Source: an uncultured Gardnerella sp.
Lineage (GTDB): Bacteria > Actinomycetota > Actinomycetes > Actinomycetales > Bifidobacteriaceae
Reading direction: 5' to 3'
NCBI GenBank assembly: GCA_947254595.1
Contig: CAMYED010000006.1
Coordinates: 1 to 33,401, forward strand
Length of the DNA: 33,401 nucleotides
The notes beneath the pieces were generated by a model. That model saw only the letters and a program-made list of their open reading frames with translations, did no database searches and was not told the DNA's origin. Below are positions 7,877 through 15,638 of the stretch, piece by piece; within the stretch, counting starts at the first letter, position 1; the number at the start of each line of letters is the position of its first letter. The position numbers and the translations under genes were made by a program.

Positions 7877-7900
7877 TTTTGCTCCTTTTCGTTTTATGAT

Positions 7901-7970
7901 TTACTAAATTATTAGCTTACTAAATTTAACTTACTAAATTATTAGCTTATTAGATTAGCTTATTAAATTG
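7901..7970. repeat. AT-rich tandem repeat upstream of trxA
   Basis: The word TTACTAAATTATTAGC is repeated imperfectly about five times (units of 13-16 bp) just upstream of the trxA start on its coding strand. It overlaps the region where the trxA promoter should lie. The rest of the 7877-8239 gap contains the 11-bp repeat described separately. Confidence 0.55.
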
Positions 7971-8115
7971 TTTTTACTAAGTTAGCCACTAACTTTCGTT
8001 TCTAAATTACGAATTCGTTTCTAAAACCTGGATTCAGCAATGAATTCAATTAATTAGTCGATTATACCTTATGTACAAAATCGACGCACGCGCTCAACTT
8101 ACAATCGAAGCGCGT

Positions 8116-8192
8116 TCTCAACTCGCTCTCAACTCGCTCTCAACTCGCGCTCAACGCGTTCTCAACTCGTTCTCAACGCGTTCTCAACGCGC
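8116..8192. repeat. Seven 11-bp tandem repeats upstream of serS
   Basis: Seven consecutive 11-bp units (consensus TCTCAACKCGY) run without a gap. Unit length is close to one DNA helical turn. The array ends 47 bp before the serS ATG and so lies in or next to the serS promoter. There is no open frame across it. Confidence 0.75.
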
Positions 8193-8239
8193 ATACTCCA
8201 TGTACTTATCTGTCGCATTGCGGCACTAGGCTAGGTTGC

Positions 8240-9526
8240 ATGCTTGATATTCAATTTATTCGTGAACATGCCGACTTAGTTAAGGAATCGCAGCGTAAGC
8301 GCGGCGAGTCTGTTGAGCTAGTCGATGAAGTATTGCGCAATGATGATTTGCGCCGTGAAGCGCTTAAGGCTTTTGAGGCCGCTCGCGCCGAGCAGAAGGC
8401 GATTGGTAAGAAAGTTGCGTCTGCGTCTGCGGAAGAAAAAGCCGCACTTATTGCCGAAACTAAGGAACTTGCTTCGAAAGTGGCTGAATACAAGGCTGAA
8501 TCCGAAAAAGCTACTGCCGACTACACAACCGCAATGTGGAAGCTTTCTAACATCGTTGAAGATGAGGCTCCAGAAGGCGGCGAGGACGACTACGTTGTTG
8601 TTAAGAAAGTTGGAACTCCGCGCGATTTTGCCGCAGAAGGTTTTGAGCCGAAGGATCATTTAACTCTTGGCACCGGCGTTGCTGGTATTGATATGCGTCG
8701 CGGCGTTAAGGTTGCTGGCTCTCGCTTCTACTTCTTGCGTGGTGCTGTGGCGCGCTTGCAGATTGCAATGCTTACGATGGCGGTTGACCAGGCTGAGGAG
8801 CACGGATTTACGCTTGCGATTACGCCAACGCTTGTGCGTCCGGAAGTTATGCGCGGAACTGGATTCTTGAACTCTCACGCGGATGAGATTTACCGCCTTC
8901 GCGAGCCGGATGAGCAGTATTTGGTTGGTACTTCCGAAGTTGCTTTGGCTGGTATGCATGAGGATGAGATTCTTGACTTAAGCAACGGCGCTTTGCGTTA
9001 CTGCGGTTGGTCTAGCTGCTACCGTCGTGAGGCTGGCGCTGCTGGTAAGGATACTTCCGGAATTATTCGCGTGCATCAGTTCGACAAGGTTGAAATGTTC
9101 GTTTACTGCAAGCAGGAAGATTCGCGCGCTGAGCATCAGAAGTTGCTTGGCATGGAGCAGGAAATGCTTGCGAAGGTGGAAGTGCCTTACCGCATTATTG
9201 ATACTGCTGCAGGCGATCTTGGTTCTTCTGCGGCGCGCAAGTTTGATTGCGAAGCTTGGGTGCCAACGCAGGGACGCTACCGTGAACTTACTTCTACTTC
9301 TAACTGCACTGAGTATCAGGCTCGTCGCTTGAACGTTCGCGAACGTATGGAAGATGGCGGAACTCGACCAGTAAGCACTTTGAACGGTACTTTGGCTACT
9401 ACGCGCTGGCTTGTGGCTATTTTGGAAAATCATCAGCATGAAGATGGTTCGATTGATATTCCAAAGGCTATGCAGGCTTATATGGGCGGTAAGGAAGTTA
9501 TTGAGCCGACTAAGTGGGAAGCGTAA
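8240..9526 (+). CDS. serS: Serine--tRNA ligase
   Basis: The protein has 428 aa, the normal bacterial length. It starts with the conserved MLDIQFIREHADLVKES, then an antiparallel coiled-coil arm (about 28-105, Lys/Glu/Ala-rich) that contacts the tRNA-Ser long arm. The class II catalytic core follows. Motif 2 is visible as CYRREAGAAGKDTSGIIRVH. Motif 3 is in STLNGTLATTRWLVAILENH. It charges tRNA-Ser with serine in the cytoplasm. The ATG at 8240 has only a weak ribosome site (GGCTAGG). A tRNA-Ser gene follows 76 bp downstream and may be co-transcribed. Confidence 0.95.
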   Translation: MLDIQFIREHADLVKESQRKRGESVELVDEVLRNDDLRREALKAFEAARAEQKAIGKKVASASAEEKAALIAETKELASKVAEYKAESEKATADYTTAMWKLSNIVEDEAPEGGEDDYVVVKKVGTPRDFAAEGFEPKDHLTLGTGVAGIDMRRGVKVAGSRFYFLRGAVARLQIAMLTMAVDQAEEHGFTLAITPTLVRPEVMRGTGFLNSHADEIYRLREPDEQYLVGTSEVALAGMHEDEILDLSNGALRYCGWSSCYRREAGAAGKDTSGIIRVHQFDKVEMFVYCKQEDSRAEHQKLLGMEQEMLAKVEVPYRIIDTAAGDLGSSAARKFDCEAWVPTQGRYRELTSTSNCTEYQARRLNVRERMEDGGTRPVSTLNGTLATTRWLVAILENHQHEDGSIDIPKAMQAYMGGKEVIEPTKWEA

Positions 9527-9602
9527 GAGTCGCGTTCCATGCGTGATGATATGCTTAACCCCTGTGCGTTGAGAGCGCGTTAGTTGCGTTCTTGCACAGA
9601 TT

Positions 9603-9687
9603 GGATGGGTGTCCGAGCGGTCTAAGGAGACGGTCTTGAAAACCGTTGTAGGGAAACCTACCGCGAGTTCGAATCTCGCCTCATCCG
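9603..9687 (+). tRNA. tRNA-Ser (anticodon UGA)
   Basis: The sequence folds as a class II tRNA of 85 nt. The acceptor GGATGGG pairs with CTCATCC (one G-U) and the discriminator is G. The anticodon loop CTTGAAA gives anticodon TGA. A long variable arm (TGTAGGGAAACCTACC) is typical of serine tRNAs. The T arm is GCGAG-TTCGAAT-CTCGC. The 3' CCA is not encoded. It sits directly after serS. Confidence 0.95.
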
Positions 9688-9696
9688 CAGAATAAT

Positions 9697-9731
9697 AAGC
9701 TTCAAGCGTATTTCGCGCTTGAAGCTTTTTT
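9697..9731 (+). terminator. Rho-independent terminator after tRNA-Ser
   Basis: A perfect 12-bp stem, AAGCTTCAAGCG (9697-9708) with CGCTTGAAGCTT (9716-9727), has a 7-nt loop and runs into TTTT (9728-9731). It ends the serS/tRNA-Ser unit. Confidence 0.9.
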
Positions 9732-9751
9732 AATTCGCCGAGCTTGCTTAA

Positions 9752-10043
9752 TGTGGCGCGAGTTTTGGGGATTTCTCTCCTCGCACGTCCCGTCCTTCGG
9801 GCGCTCTGGTTGCTAAAAGAGTTTAGTGTGTTCGCCTTTCTTCAAGAATGTAGCTTCTCAGTCCTCTTTTAGTGCTCGTAGAGAAATCCCCCAAACTCTG
9901 CGTGTTTAATCGTTAATAACCTCATCTTATCGCAGAGATTTTTTGATTTTTCTTCTTCGCTCGGCGAATCAGCAGCCTACGGCTCTGCCTTCGGCTCTGA
10001 CGTTCGCCTCGCTCAGTGCGAAAAATCTCAAATCTCTACCACA
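9752..10043. repeat. Nested-hairpin intergenic element, copy B
   Basis: It is bounded by TGTGG (9752-9756) and CCACA (10039-10043). The first stem is GAGTTTTGGGGATTTCTC (9760-9777) with GAGAAATCCCCCAAACTC (9881-9898), 17 of 18 paired. It encloses a core of about 96 nt (9781-9876) shared with copy C. The core contains GCAC...GTGC and GCTAAAAGAG...CTCTTTTAG pairings and the small hairpin CCCGTCCTTCGGG. The second hairpin (about 9930-10035) has arms AGAGATTTTTTGATTTTTC and GAAAAATCTCAAATCTCT. No open frame or transposase is present. It may be a non-autonomous mobile element or a structured RNA. Confidence 0.65.
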
Positions 10044-10241
10044 CGAATATGCGTACGAATGAATGACGTGCAATTAAGCTGCGGATGGGTGCGGAGATTG
10101 GTTTCTGGTGTGGCGTGTGCAGCAGCGCGAATGCTAGTGTTCGCTAAGCAATAAATACTTAACGTCAGCAGAGCAATAATGTTAAAGTTCACTAAGCAAC
10201 AAATAGTCGCCGTTAGCAAAGCATTACTGCAAAGCTTCAGG
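10044..10241. other. Non-coding flank of copy B
   Basis: No gene is seen. It contains CAATTAAGCTGCGGATGGGT, which has a close match inside copy C near 29536-29554 (CAATTAAACTGCGGGTGGG). It also has repeated words of the type AAGCAATAAATA and AAGCAACAAATAG near 10145-10206. Confidence 0.4.
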
Positions 10242-10471
10242 AACATTTGCCGGGAGAATTTCCGGCGTTTGTTGTTGTTTTTGCGGATTTGGGAAACATT
10301 TGCCGGGAATAGTACGGCGTTTGTTGTCGTTTCGGCCTTGGCTGACCACATTTGCTGGAATTTTCCCGGCGTTTGTTGTCGTTTCGGCAGATTTGGGAAA
10401 CATTTGCCGGGAGAATTTCCGGCGTTTGTTGTTGTTTTGTCGTTATGTGGAAACATTTGCCGGGGGGGGGG
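10242..10471. repeat. 52-53 bp tandem repeat ending in a G10 run
   Basis: Units begin with (A/C)ACATTTGC at 10242, 10295, 10347, 10399 and 10452. Each carries an inverted pair such as GCCGG...CCGGC, then GGCGTTTGTTGT(T/C)GTTT. The last unit is broken by ten consecutive G (10462-10471). The repeat lies immediately beyond the stop codon of mvaS on the opposite strand, where its hairpins could act as a 3' end or terminator array. Unit length is not a multiple of three, so it is not a coding array. Confidence 0.75.
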
Positions 10472-10480
10472 CGTTGGTTT

Positions 10481-11761
10481 TCAGCGCGCGGAATAATGGC
10501 GCTCTTGCGATGTGATGCCTTCGAGGAAGAAGTGCGCGCGCTCGCGGTGAGACGTGTCACTTACAAAATCTTCCGGAGCGTAAGGCGCAACGCTTTCAAA
10601 CATCGCCTCGTAATCAGCAACGCTTAAGCGCACTCGCGAATCAAGCATATCTGCGTGCTCCTTAGTAAGTAGCGCGTCCTTAAATCCTGGAACAAGAGTT
10701 GCGCTAAAGAACTCGCCAACAGCGCCTGAACCGTACGAGAATAAGCCGATTTTGTCGCCGCTTTTAAGCGCAGGAAGCTCGCTATTTTCGCAAGCAACTT
10801 CGTCTAACTCAAGCAAAGACAACAATCCCAAATACAGCGATCCAGTATAAATATTGCCTACGCGACGACTGTACTTTGTGCTGGTTTCGTAGCGTGAAAG
10901 TAAGCGTTTACGTGATGATTCGCTTAAGTTGCTATTATCGCAGGAATCAGCGCAGGAATCAGCGCAAGAATCCATCGCCGCTTTAAGAGCCTTCAAACCC
11001 ATTTTCGTATACGGCAAGTGGAAGCACAATCCCGCAAAATCGTTGAAATTGCAACTGTTCTGCGCACAATATTCCTTCCACACATCGCAGAAAAACTGTA
11101 TGTACTGTTCGGTTGAAAACTTGCCGCGAGCAAGCGCAGTATCCTGGTAAACCGGTCGCCAAAAGTCCTGAATATCCGCGGATTTTACAACGCTATCGTC
11201 GTTAATTTCAAGCACGTGCGGATTCGCGCTCACAAGCATCGCCACGGCTCCGGCTCCTTGCGTCACTTCGCCTGGGGTATTAAGCCCGTAGCGCGCAATA
11301 TCGGCCGCAATAACGAGCACTTGCGGATCTTTTTCGGCGTGCGCGCGCACGTAGTCGCATGCCATCATCAAAGCTGCTGTGCCGCCGTAGCAGGCCTCTT
11401 TTACTTCTACGCAACGCACCCACGGCGTGAGTTTTAGCAGGTTTTGAACGTATAGCGCGCTTGATTTGCTTGCGTCGACGCCGCTTTCTGTGCCGACGAT
11501 TAGCATTTTGAGGCGATTGCTATCGATGTGGGGTAGGAGTGGGCGCGCGGCTTCGGCGGCGAGTGTGACGATGTCTTGGTGGTTTGGCGGCACGGATTGC
11601 TCGCTTTGGCCGATGCCGATTGTGAATTTGTTTGGGTCGATTCCGCGCGCGTTTGCAAGATCCGTGAGGTTTAAGTAGTAGTGGGGAGTGGCGAAGGAGA
11701 TGCGGTCGATTCCGACGGAAATGGGGGTTGTGGCTGCAGTGTTGTTATTTGCGGTGGTCAT
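10481..11761 (-). CDS. mvaS: Hydroxymethylglutaryl-CoA synthase
   Basis: The protein has 426 aa. It condenses acetyl-CoA with acetoacetyl-CoA to HMG-CoA in the mevalonate pathway. The thiolase-fold catalytic residues are visible: Glu92 in GTESGVDASKS, Cys124 in EVKEACYGGTAAL and His248 in CFHLPYTKMG. Start ATG at 11761 follows GAGGAA. It lies 6 bp after mvaA and is probably translated from the same message. A 12-bp repeat at 10941-10976 inserts DSCADSCADSC at about residues 264-274, a loop not seen in typical family members. The stop codon is 9 bp from the G10/C10 tract. Confidence 0.93.
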   Translation of the reverse strand: MTTANNNTAATTPISVGIDRISFATPHYYLNLTDLANARGIDPNKFTIGIGQSEQSVPPNHQDIVTLAAEAARPLLPHIDSNRLKMLIVGTESGVDASKSSALYVQNLLKLTPWVRCVEVKEACYGGTAALMMACDYVRAHAEKDPQVLVIAADIARYGLNTPGEVTQGAGAVAMLVSANPHVLEINDDSVVKSADIQDFWRPVYQDTALARGKFSTEQYIQFFCDVWKEYCAQNSCNFNDFAGLCFHLPYTKMGLKALKAAMDSCADSCADSCDNSNLSESSRKRLLSRYETSTKYSRRVGNIYTGSLYLGLLSLLELDEVACENSELPALKSGDKIGLFSYGSGAVGEFFSATLVPGFKDALLTKEHADMLDSRVRLSVADYEAMFESVAPYAPEDFVSDTSHRERAHFFLEGITSQERHYSAR

Positions 11762-11767
11762 TTTTCC

Positions 11768-13156
11768 TCAATTTTCACTTGATTCTCGTAACTTTTTAAG
11801 TAATTGCGTAACTTTTTCCGTAGTTCTTTCTGCAGGACTAAGTTGCATAAGATTATGTGCGATTTGTTGAATTTCTGCGCCTTTTGCACCGGCTGCAATC
11901 GCAAGATTTGAAGCCTGCAATGCCATGTGACCTGCTTGAATGCCAGGGCCGGCCAACGCGCGCAGTGCCGCAAGATTTTGCACTAAGCCGAGCGCTGCAA
12001 GCGTGTTTCTAAAATCGTTTGCGTTTTTGTATTTGCCGATTTTAAGCGCGAGTTTTGCCATTGGAAGAGATGAGATTGAGCCGCCAACAATGCCGATTTG
12101 TAGCGGGATTTCGATACGGCCGTGGAGTATGGTTTGGTTGTTTAAGATTTCGGTGTTCCACGTTGACAGTGGTAGGTAGCGACCGGAGTGCGCCGCCCAC
12201 GCGTGTGCTGCCGCTTCTAGCGCTCGCGTATCATTTCCGGACGCGAGCGCGGCTCCTGCGATGCCGTTTAGGATTCCTTTGTTGTGCGTGGCGGCTCGCT
12301 CCGGGTCGCTGGCGGCTAGCGCGCTTAATGCCGCGATTCGGCGTGCGAGGCGCTTTCCTTCGCCTTCGCGCTCAGATTCTTCAAGCCGCGTGGAAGCGAG
12401 TGCTTCGACCGGTATTCGCACTTCGGCTGTGGTTGCAACGCGGCTTGTATTCGTAAGAATCGCTACAAGCGCCTCGACGCCGAGCCAGCTTTCCAGCTGG
12501 GCTTTGACGGCTTCGCCCATGGTGTTCACTGTGTTTGCGCCCATCGCATCGCATGTGTCTACGTCAATCTCTAGTTTGGCGAAGCCGTGCAAAGCTGAAT
12601 CGCGGCATTTTCGCGCGCCGCCACCCCTTTTACTCATTGATGGGTGTGACTCGTTTGCAACGCGCAATAGCTCTTTAACTTTTTCGCAATCGCCAACAAT
12701 CTCGCGCAAACGCGCCGCCACGCTCCCGTCCGCGTCTTCAAAAGCTATTTGCGCCGTCGTTACGTATTGTGGGGAGTGTGCTACGATACCGCCTTCAATA
12801 CTTTCCGCCGCAATCCTCGCCCCATCACTCGCAGCCCCTGCAATACTAGCGCCCTCGCGCGCCCCAGAAATCCTCGCCCCGTTGCACGCAGCCGCAATCA
12901 CGGACGGCTCCTCTGTTGCAACCAGCACGTCCCGCGCCTCGCCGTTCACAATCAGCCCGCGCACAACTCCAACCGGTAGCGTGTATTTTCCAATCTGATG
13001 CTCAATCATATTATTCGCAACGTCCGCCGGAATCGTAGTATCAGAACTTTCCGTAAGCTGCTTAAGCAAAAAAGTCGCTTCGGCTTCGTTTATTGCGCCC
13101 TCATTTTGCAAGGTTTTTATGCGATTTTCAACGCTTAATTCGCGAAAAGCAGTCAT
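11768..13156 (-). CDS. mvaA: Hydroxymethylglutaryl-CoA reductase, class II
   Basis: The protein has 462 aa from the ATG at 13156, chosen because AGGTGA precedes it at 5 bp; a GTG 9 bp upstream overlaps that site. It reduces HMG-CoA to mevalonate. Class II signatures are visible: VLVATEEPSVIAAACNGARI near residue 80, DAMGANTVNTMGE, then GIQAGHMALQASNLAIAAGA with the catalytic His. Residues about 95-125 contain an internally repetitive Gly/Ala/Arg segment (GARISGAREGASIAGAASDG). It lies between the thiolase and mvaS genes on the same strand. Cofactor preference cannot be told from the sequence. Confidence 0.93.
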   Translation of the reverse strand: MTAFRELSVENRIKTLQNEGAINEAEATFLLKQLTESSDTTIPADVANNMIEHQIGKYTLPVGVVRGLIVNGEARDVLVATEEPSVIAAACNGARISGAREGASIAGAASDGARIAAESIEGGIVAHSPQYVTTAQIAFEDADGSVAARLREIVGDCEKVKELLRVANESHPSMSKRGGGARKCRDSALHGFAKLEIDVDTCDAMGANTVNTMGEAVKAQLESWLGVEALVAILTNTSRVATTAEVRIPVEALASTRLEESEREGEGKRLARRIAALSALAASDPERAATHNKGILNGIAGAALASGNDTRALEAAAHAWAAHSGRYLPLSTWNTEILNNQTILHGRIEIPLQIGIVGGSISSLPMAKLALKIGKYKNANDFRNTLAALGLVQNLAALRALAGPGIQAGHMALQASNLAIAAGAKGAEIQQIAHNLMQLSPAERTTEKVTQLLKKLRESSEN

Positions 13157-13199
13157 CGAAATCACCTCATGATTTTATCGACCATGAATGTTTCTAATC

Positions 13200-13262
13200 G
13201 TTTCACATTCTAATTTGATTGTTTCACATTCTAAATTGATTGCTTCACATTCTAATCTGCAT
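13200..13262. repeat. 21-bp tandem repeat spanning the thiolase stop codon
   Basis: Three units of 21 bp (GTTTCACATTCTAATTTGATT and variants) include the thiolase TGA (13245-13247) and continue into the gap before mvaA. On the coding strand the gene end AGAATGTGA occurs three times in a row, so the 3' end of the gene has been tandemly copied. Confidence 0.7.
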
Positions 13263-14486
13263 CGCAACGCCAATTCCGCCTCCAACGCACAGCGCCGCCA
13301 CGCCATTTTTCTTATTTTTGCTGCGCAAAGCGTATATAAGCGTGGTCAAAATTCTTGCGCCGCTTGCTCCAAGAGGGTGTCCGAGAGCAATCGCTCCGCC
13401 GTGCACGTTTAACTTCGATTCGTCAATATGAAGTTGCTCAGAAACCGCAATGCTCTGCGCTGCGAAAGCCTCATTAATCTCAAACAGGTCAATATTTTCA
13501 ACGCTGCTTCCGGTTGCGTCAAGCATTCGTTCCATTACGTGTTTTGGAGCGTATCCCATTAAGTCTGGGTCTATTCCGCCTTCTGCAAATCCAACGATTT
13601 GCGCAATATATTCGATTCCGTGCGCTTGCGCGTAATCTTTGCTCATTAGCACTAGTGCTGCGGCGCCGTCGTTGATTCCGCTTGCGTTTCCTGCAGTTAC
13701 GGTAGATTCGCGTTCGCTAGTTTTTCGTTCACTACTTTCGTTCTCGCTACTTTCGCAATTCGCGCCTGCATTTTCTTCCGAAGCTCTAAATAGCGTACGC
13801 AATTTCGACAGCTGCTCTAAAGACGTATCTTCGCGCGGATGTTCGTCGCGTGTTACAACACTTCCGTCCGAAAGTGTTACCGGCACTATTTCCGCTTCAA
13901 AATCGCCTCGCTTAATAGCAGCAACAGCTTTTTGGTGCGATTTAAGCGCAAAAATATCCTGCGCTTCACGAGTAATACCAAATTTCGCGGCCACGTTTTC
14001 TGCAGTAACGCCCATTGCGTCGCCTGTAAAAGCGTCGTTTAAGCCGTCGCGTTGCAAGCCGTCAATAAGCGCAAAGTCGCCGTATTTGTGTCCGCTAAAT
14101 CGCGAATTGGTTGCGTAAAACGGCACGTTGCTCATGCTTTCTGTGCCGCCTGCAACAACAACTTGCGCGTCTCCCATTACGATTGCAGATTGTGCCAAGC
14201 GCACTGCTTTTAAGCCAGATCCGCATACTTCGTTAATGGTCATTGCGCAGCTGGAAGTGTCTAAACCTGCGCGTAATGCAATTTGGCGCGCTACATTCTG
14301 CCCGCTTCCGGCTTGCAAAACGTTGCCAAAAATGGCCTGATCTACGTCGTGAGCATTAAGACCTGCGCGTTCGATTGCGGCTTTTGCGGCAATCGTTCCC
14401 AAATCAACTGAGGAAAGCGAAGATAAGCTGCCGCCGAATTTGCCAATAGGCGTACGTACAGCGCTCGCAATCACCACTTCAGTCAT
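13245..14486 (-). CDS. Acetyl-CoA C-acetyltransferase (thiolase)
   Basis: The protein has 413 aa from the ATG at 14486, which AGGTGG precedes at good spacing; the in-frame GTG 12 bp earlier overlaps that site. It joins two acetyl-CoA to acetoacetyl-CoA, the first step of the mevalonate route. Catalytic residues are visible: Cys88 in NEVCGSGLKAV, His370 in GHPLGASGAR and Cys400 in CVGGGIGVA. A Ser/Glu/Lys/Arg-rich insertion from a decayed repeat (coding bases about 13708-13762) interrupts the segment before NASGINDGAAALVLMS. It is first of the three mevalonate genes on this strand. Confidence 0.92.
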   Translation of the reverse strand: MTEVVIASAVRTPIGKFGGSLSSLSSVDLGTIAAKAAIERAGLNAHDVDQAIFGNVLQAGSGQNVARQIALRAGLDTSSCAMTINEVCGSGLKAVRLAQSAIVMGDAQVVVAGGTESMSNVPFYATNSRFSGHKYGDFALIDGLQRDGLNDAFTGDAMGVTAENVAAKFGITREAQDIFALKSHQKAVAAIKRGDFEAEIVPVTLSDGSVVTRDEHPREDTSLEQLSKLRTLFRASEENAGANCESSENESSERKTSERESTVTAGNASGINDGAAALVLMSKDYAQAHGIEYIAQIVGFAEGGIDPDLMGYAPKHVMERMLDATGSSVENIDLFEINEAFAAQSIAVSEQLHIDESKLNVHGGAIALGHPLGASGARILTTLIYALRSKNKKNGVAALCVGGGIGVAMQIRM

Positions 14487-14645
14487 ATGTTTAGCCACCT
14501 AATCAATTGTTTGTTGCAACAGTATTGCAGTATACCAACCGGACTACTTTATCGTATTTTTTGGCAAAATCGAGATTTGCGAAAAATTTTTCTCGTTTCC
14601 TTCACATTTGCACTTACTTAAGTGAGTTTGCGCAGTCTGCTAAAT

Positions 14646-14826
14646 GGCATTTGTTTTACAGCAGCGTAAAGAAAGTAACGCAATCTCGCTAAATATCGAT
14701 AGTTTCGTTACAATCGCGTGTAGGGAATAACGGAATTGCGTTAAATACCGATATTTTCGTTACGCTTATGTGTAGTAAATATCGGAATCGCGCTATATTT
14801 CAACATTTTCGTTACAGCGCCTTATG
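14646..14826. repeat. Palindromic GTAACG/CGTTA repeat cluster 3
   Basis: Units include TTTACAGCAGCGTAAAG, GTTACAATCGCGTGTAGGG, GTTACGCTTATGTGTAGTAA and GTTACAGCGCCTTATG. They are separated by about 40-bp spacers of the type ATATCGGAATCGCG. The cluster fills the gap between the thiolase promoter region and the 3' end of xpt and ends 18 bp from the xpt stop codon. The remaining 14487-14645 holds a TGTTGCAACA palindrome and a possible TATACT -10 box for the thiolase gene. Confidence 0.65.
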
Positions 14827-14843
14827 CGACTTACTTGCGAGCG

Positions 14844-15425
14844 TTACTTACGGAACGAAATCGAGCCGTCGCTAGGATCCATCGCATCCACAATTGCCAG
14901 CGAATACAAGTCGTAGCCTGCCTCGCGCAGCGCGTCTCCGCCGCCTTGGAATCCTTTTTCAATCGCAATACCGATGCCGGCAACTGTGGCTCCGGCGTGG
15001 TCGCAAATGTCAATTAAACCTTGTAAAGCTTTGCCGTTTGCCAAGAAATCATCCAAAATAAGAACTCGATCTTCCGCGCTCAAATATTTTCGCGACACGA
15101 TTACCGGAAACTCGCGCTGCTTTGTAAAAGAAAAAACGGTTGAAACGTACTGGTCTCCGTCGAGGTTAATTGATTGCGCTTTTTTCGCAAAAACTACGGG
15201 TATTCCGCCAAAATGCCGCGCCGCAACGCAGGCAATGCCAATTCCGGAAGCTTCGATTGTAAGAATTTTATTAATTCCGGCATTGCGGAAATGTTCTGCC
15301 CACTCTTTTCCCATGTGGTCGAATAGTGTCACATCGCACTGATGGTTCAAAAAAGCGTCTACTTTTAGCACGTTACCTGGTTTTACGATACCGTCTTTAA
15401 GGATTCGTTCTTCCAATTCTTGCAC
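14844..15425 (-). CDS. xpt: Xanthine phosphoribosyltransferase
   Basis: The protein has 193 aa, equal to the Bacillus enzyme's usual length. The GTG at 15425 follows AAGGGG at 7 bp and gives the expected start VQELEERILKDG. The longer upstream frame has no family match. VLKVDAFLNHQCDV, KILTIEASGIGIA and the PRPP-binding loop VLILDDFLANGKA are characteristic. It salvages xanthine to XMP using PRPP. It is transcribed divergently from pcrA. A TATAAT box lies just upstream on its strand (near 15446-15451). No clear purine riboswitch was seen in the short leader. Confidence 0.9.
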   Translation of the reverse strand: MQELEERILKDGIVKPGNVLKVDAFLNHQCDVTLFDHMGKEWAEHFRNAGINKILTIEASGIGIACVAARHFGGIPVVFAKKAQSINLDGDQYVSTVFSFTKQREFPVIVSRKYLSAEDRVLILDDFLANGKALQGLIDICDHAGATVAGIGIAIEKGFQGGGDALREAGYDLYSLAIVDAMDPSDGSISFRK

Positions 15426-15638
15426 GATGTGCCCCTTCTTGCGAATAATTATATTGCAGATGCATTGTAGATTATGTTGCAGTACGCTTAAGCATACCCA
15501 AGTTCGTGACACAATACCACTAAAACGACTGCGGCATGTGGTAAACCTGATTAAATGCGTGCGCAAGAAAAGCGTGGGGGCGTTTTGATTGCTGGAGGTA
15601 AAGCGCGAGTAAATTTGGCAGTGTAACGGAGTGTAGGT

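Noticed and set aside
10242..10471. Regularly spaced repeats resembling a CRISPR array
   Set aside because: The units are head-to-tail tandem copies with no unique spacers, they differ from each other, and no cas genes are nearby.
10028..10627. Several overlapping open frames in the mvaS downstream repeat
   Set aside because: They are produced by the tandem repeat itself. Unit length is not a multiple of three and no start has a ribosome site.
15426..15560. Purine riboswitch ahead of xpt
   Set aside because: The leader is short and shows no recognisable purine aptamer core. Only a TATAAT box is seen.
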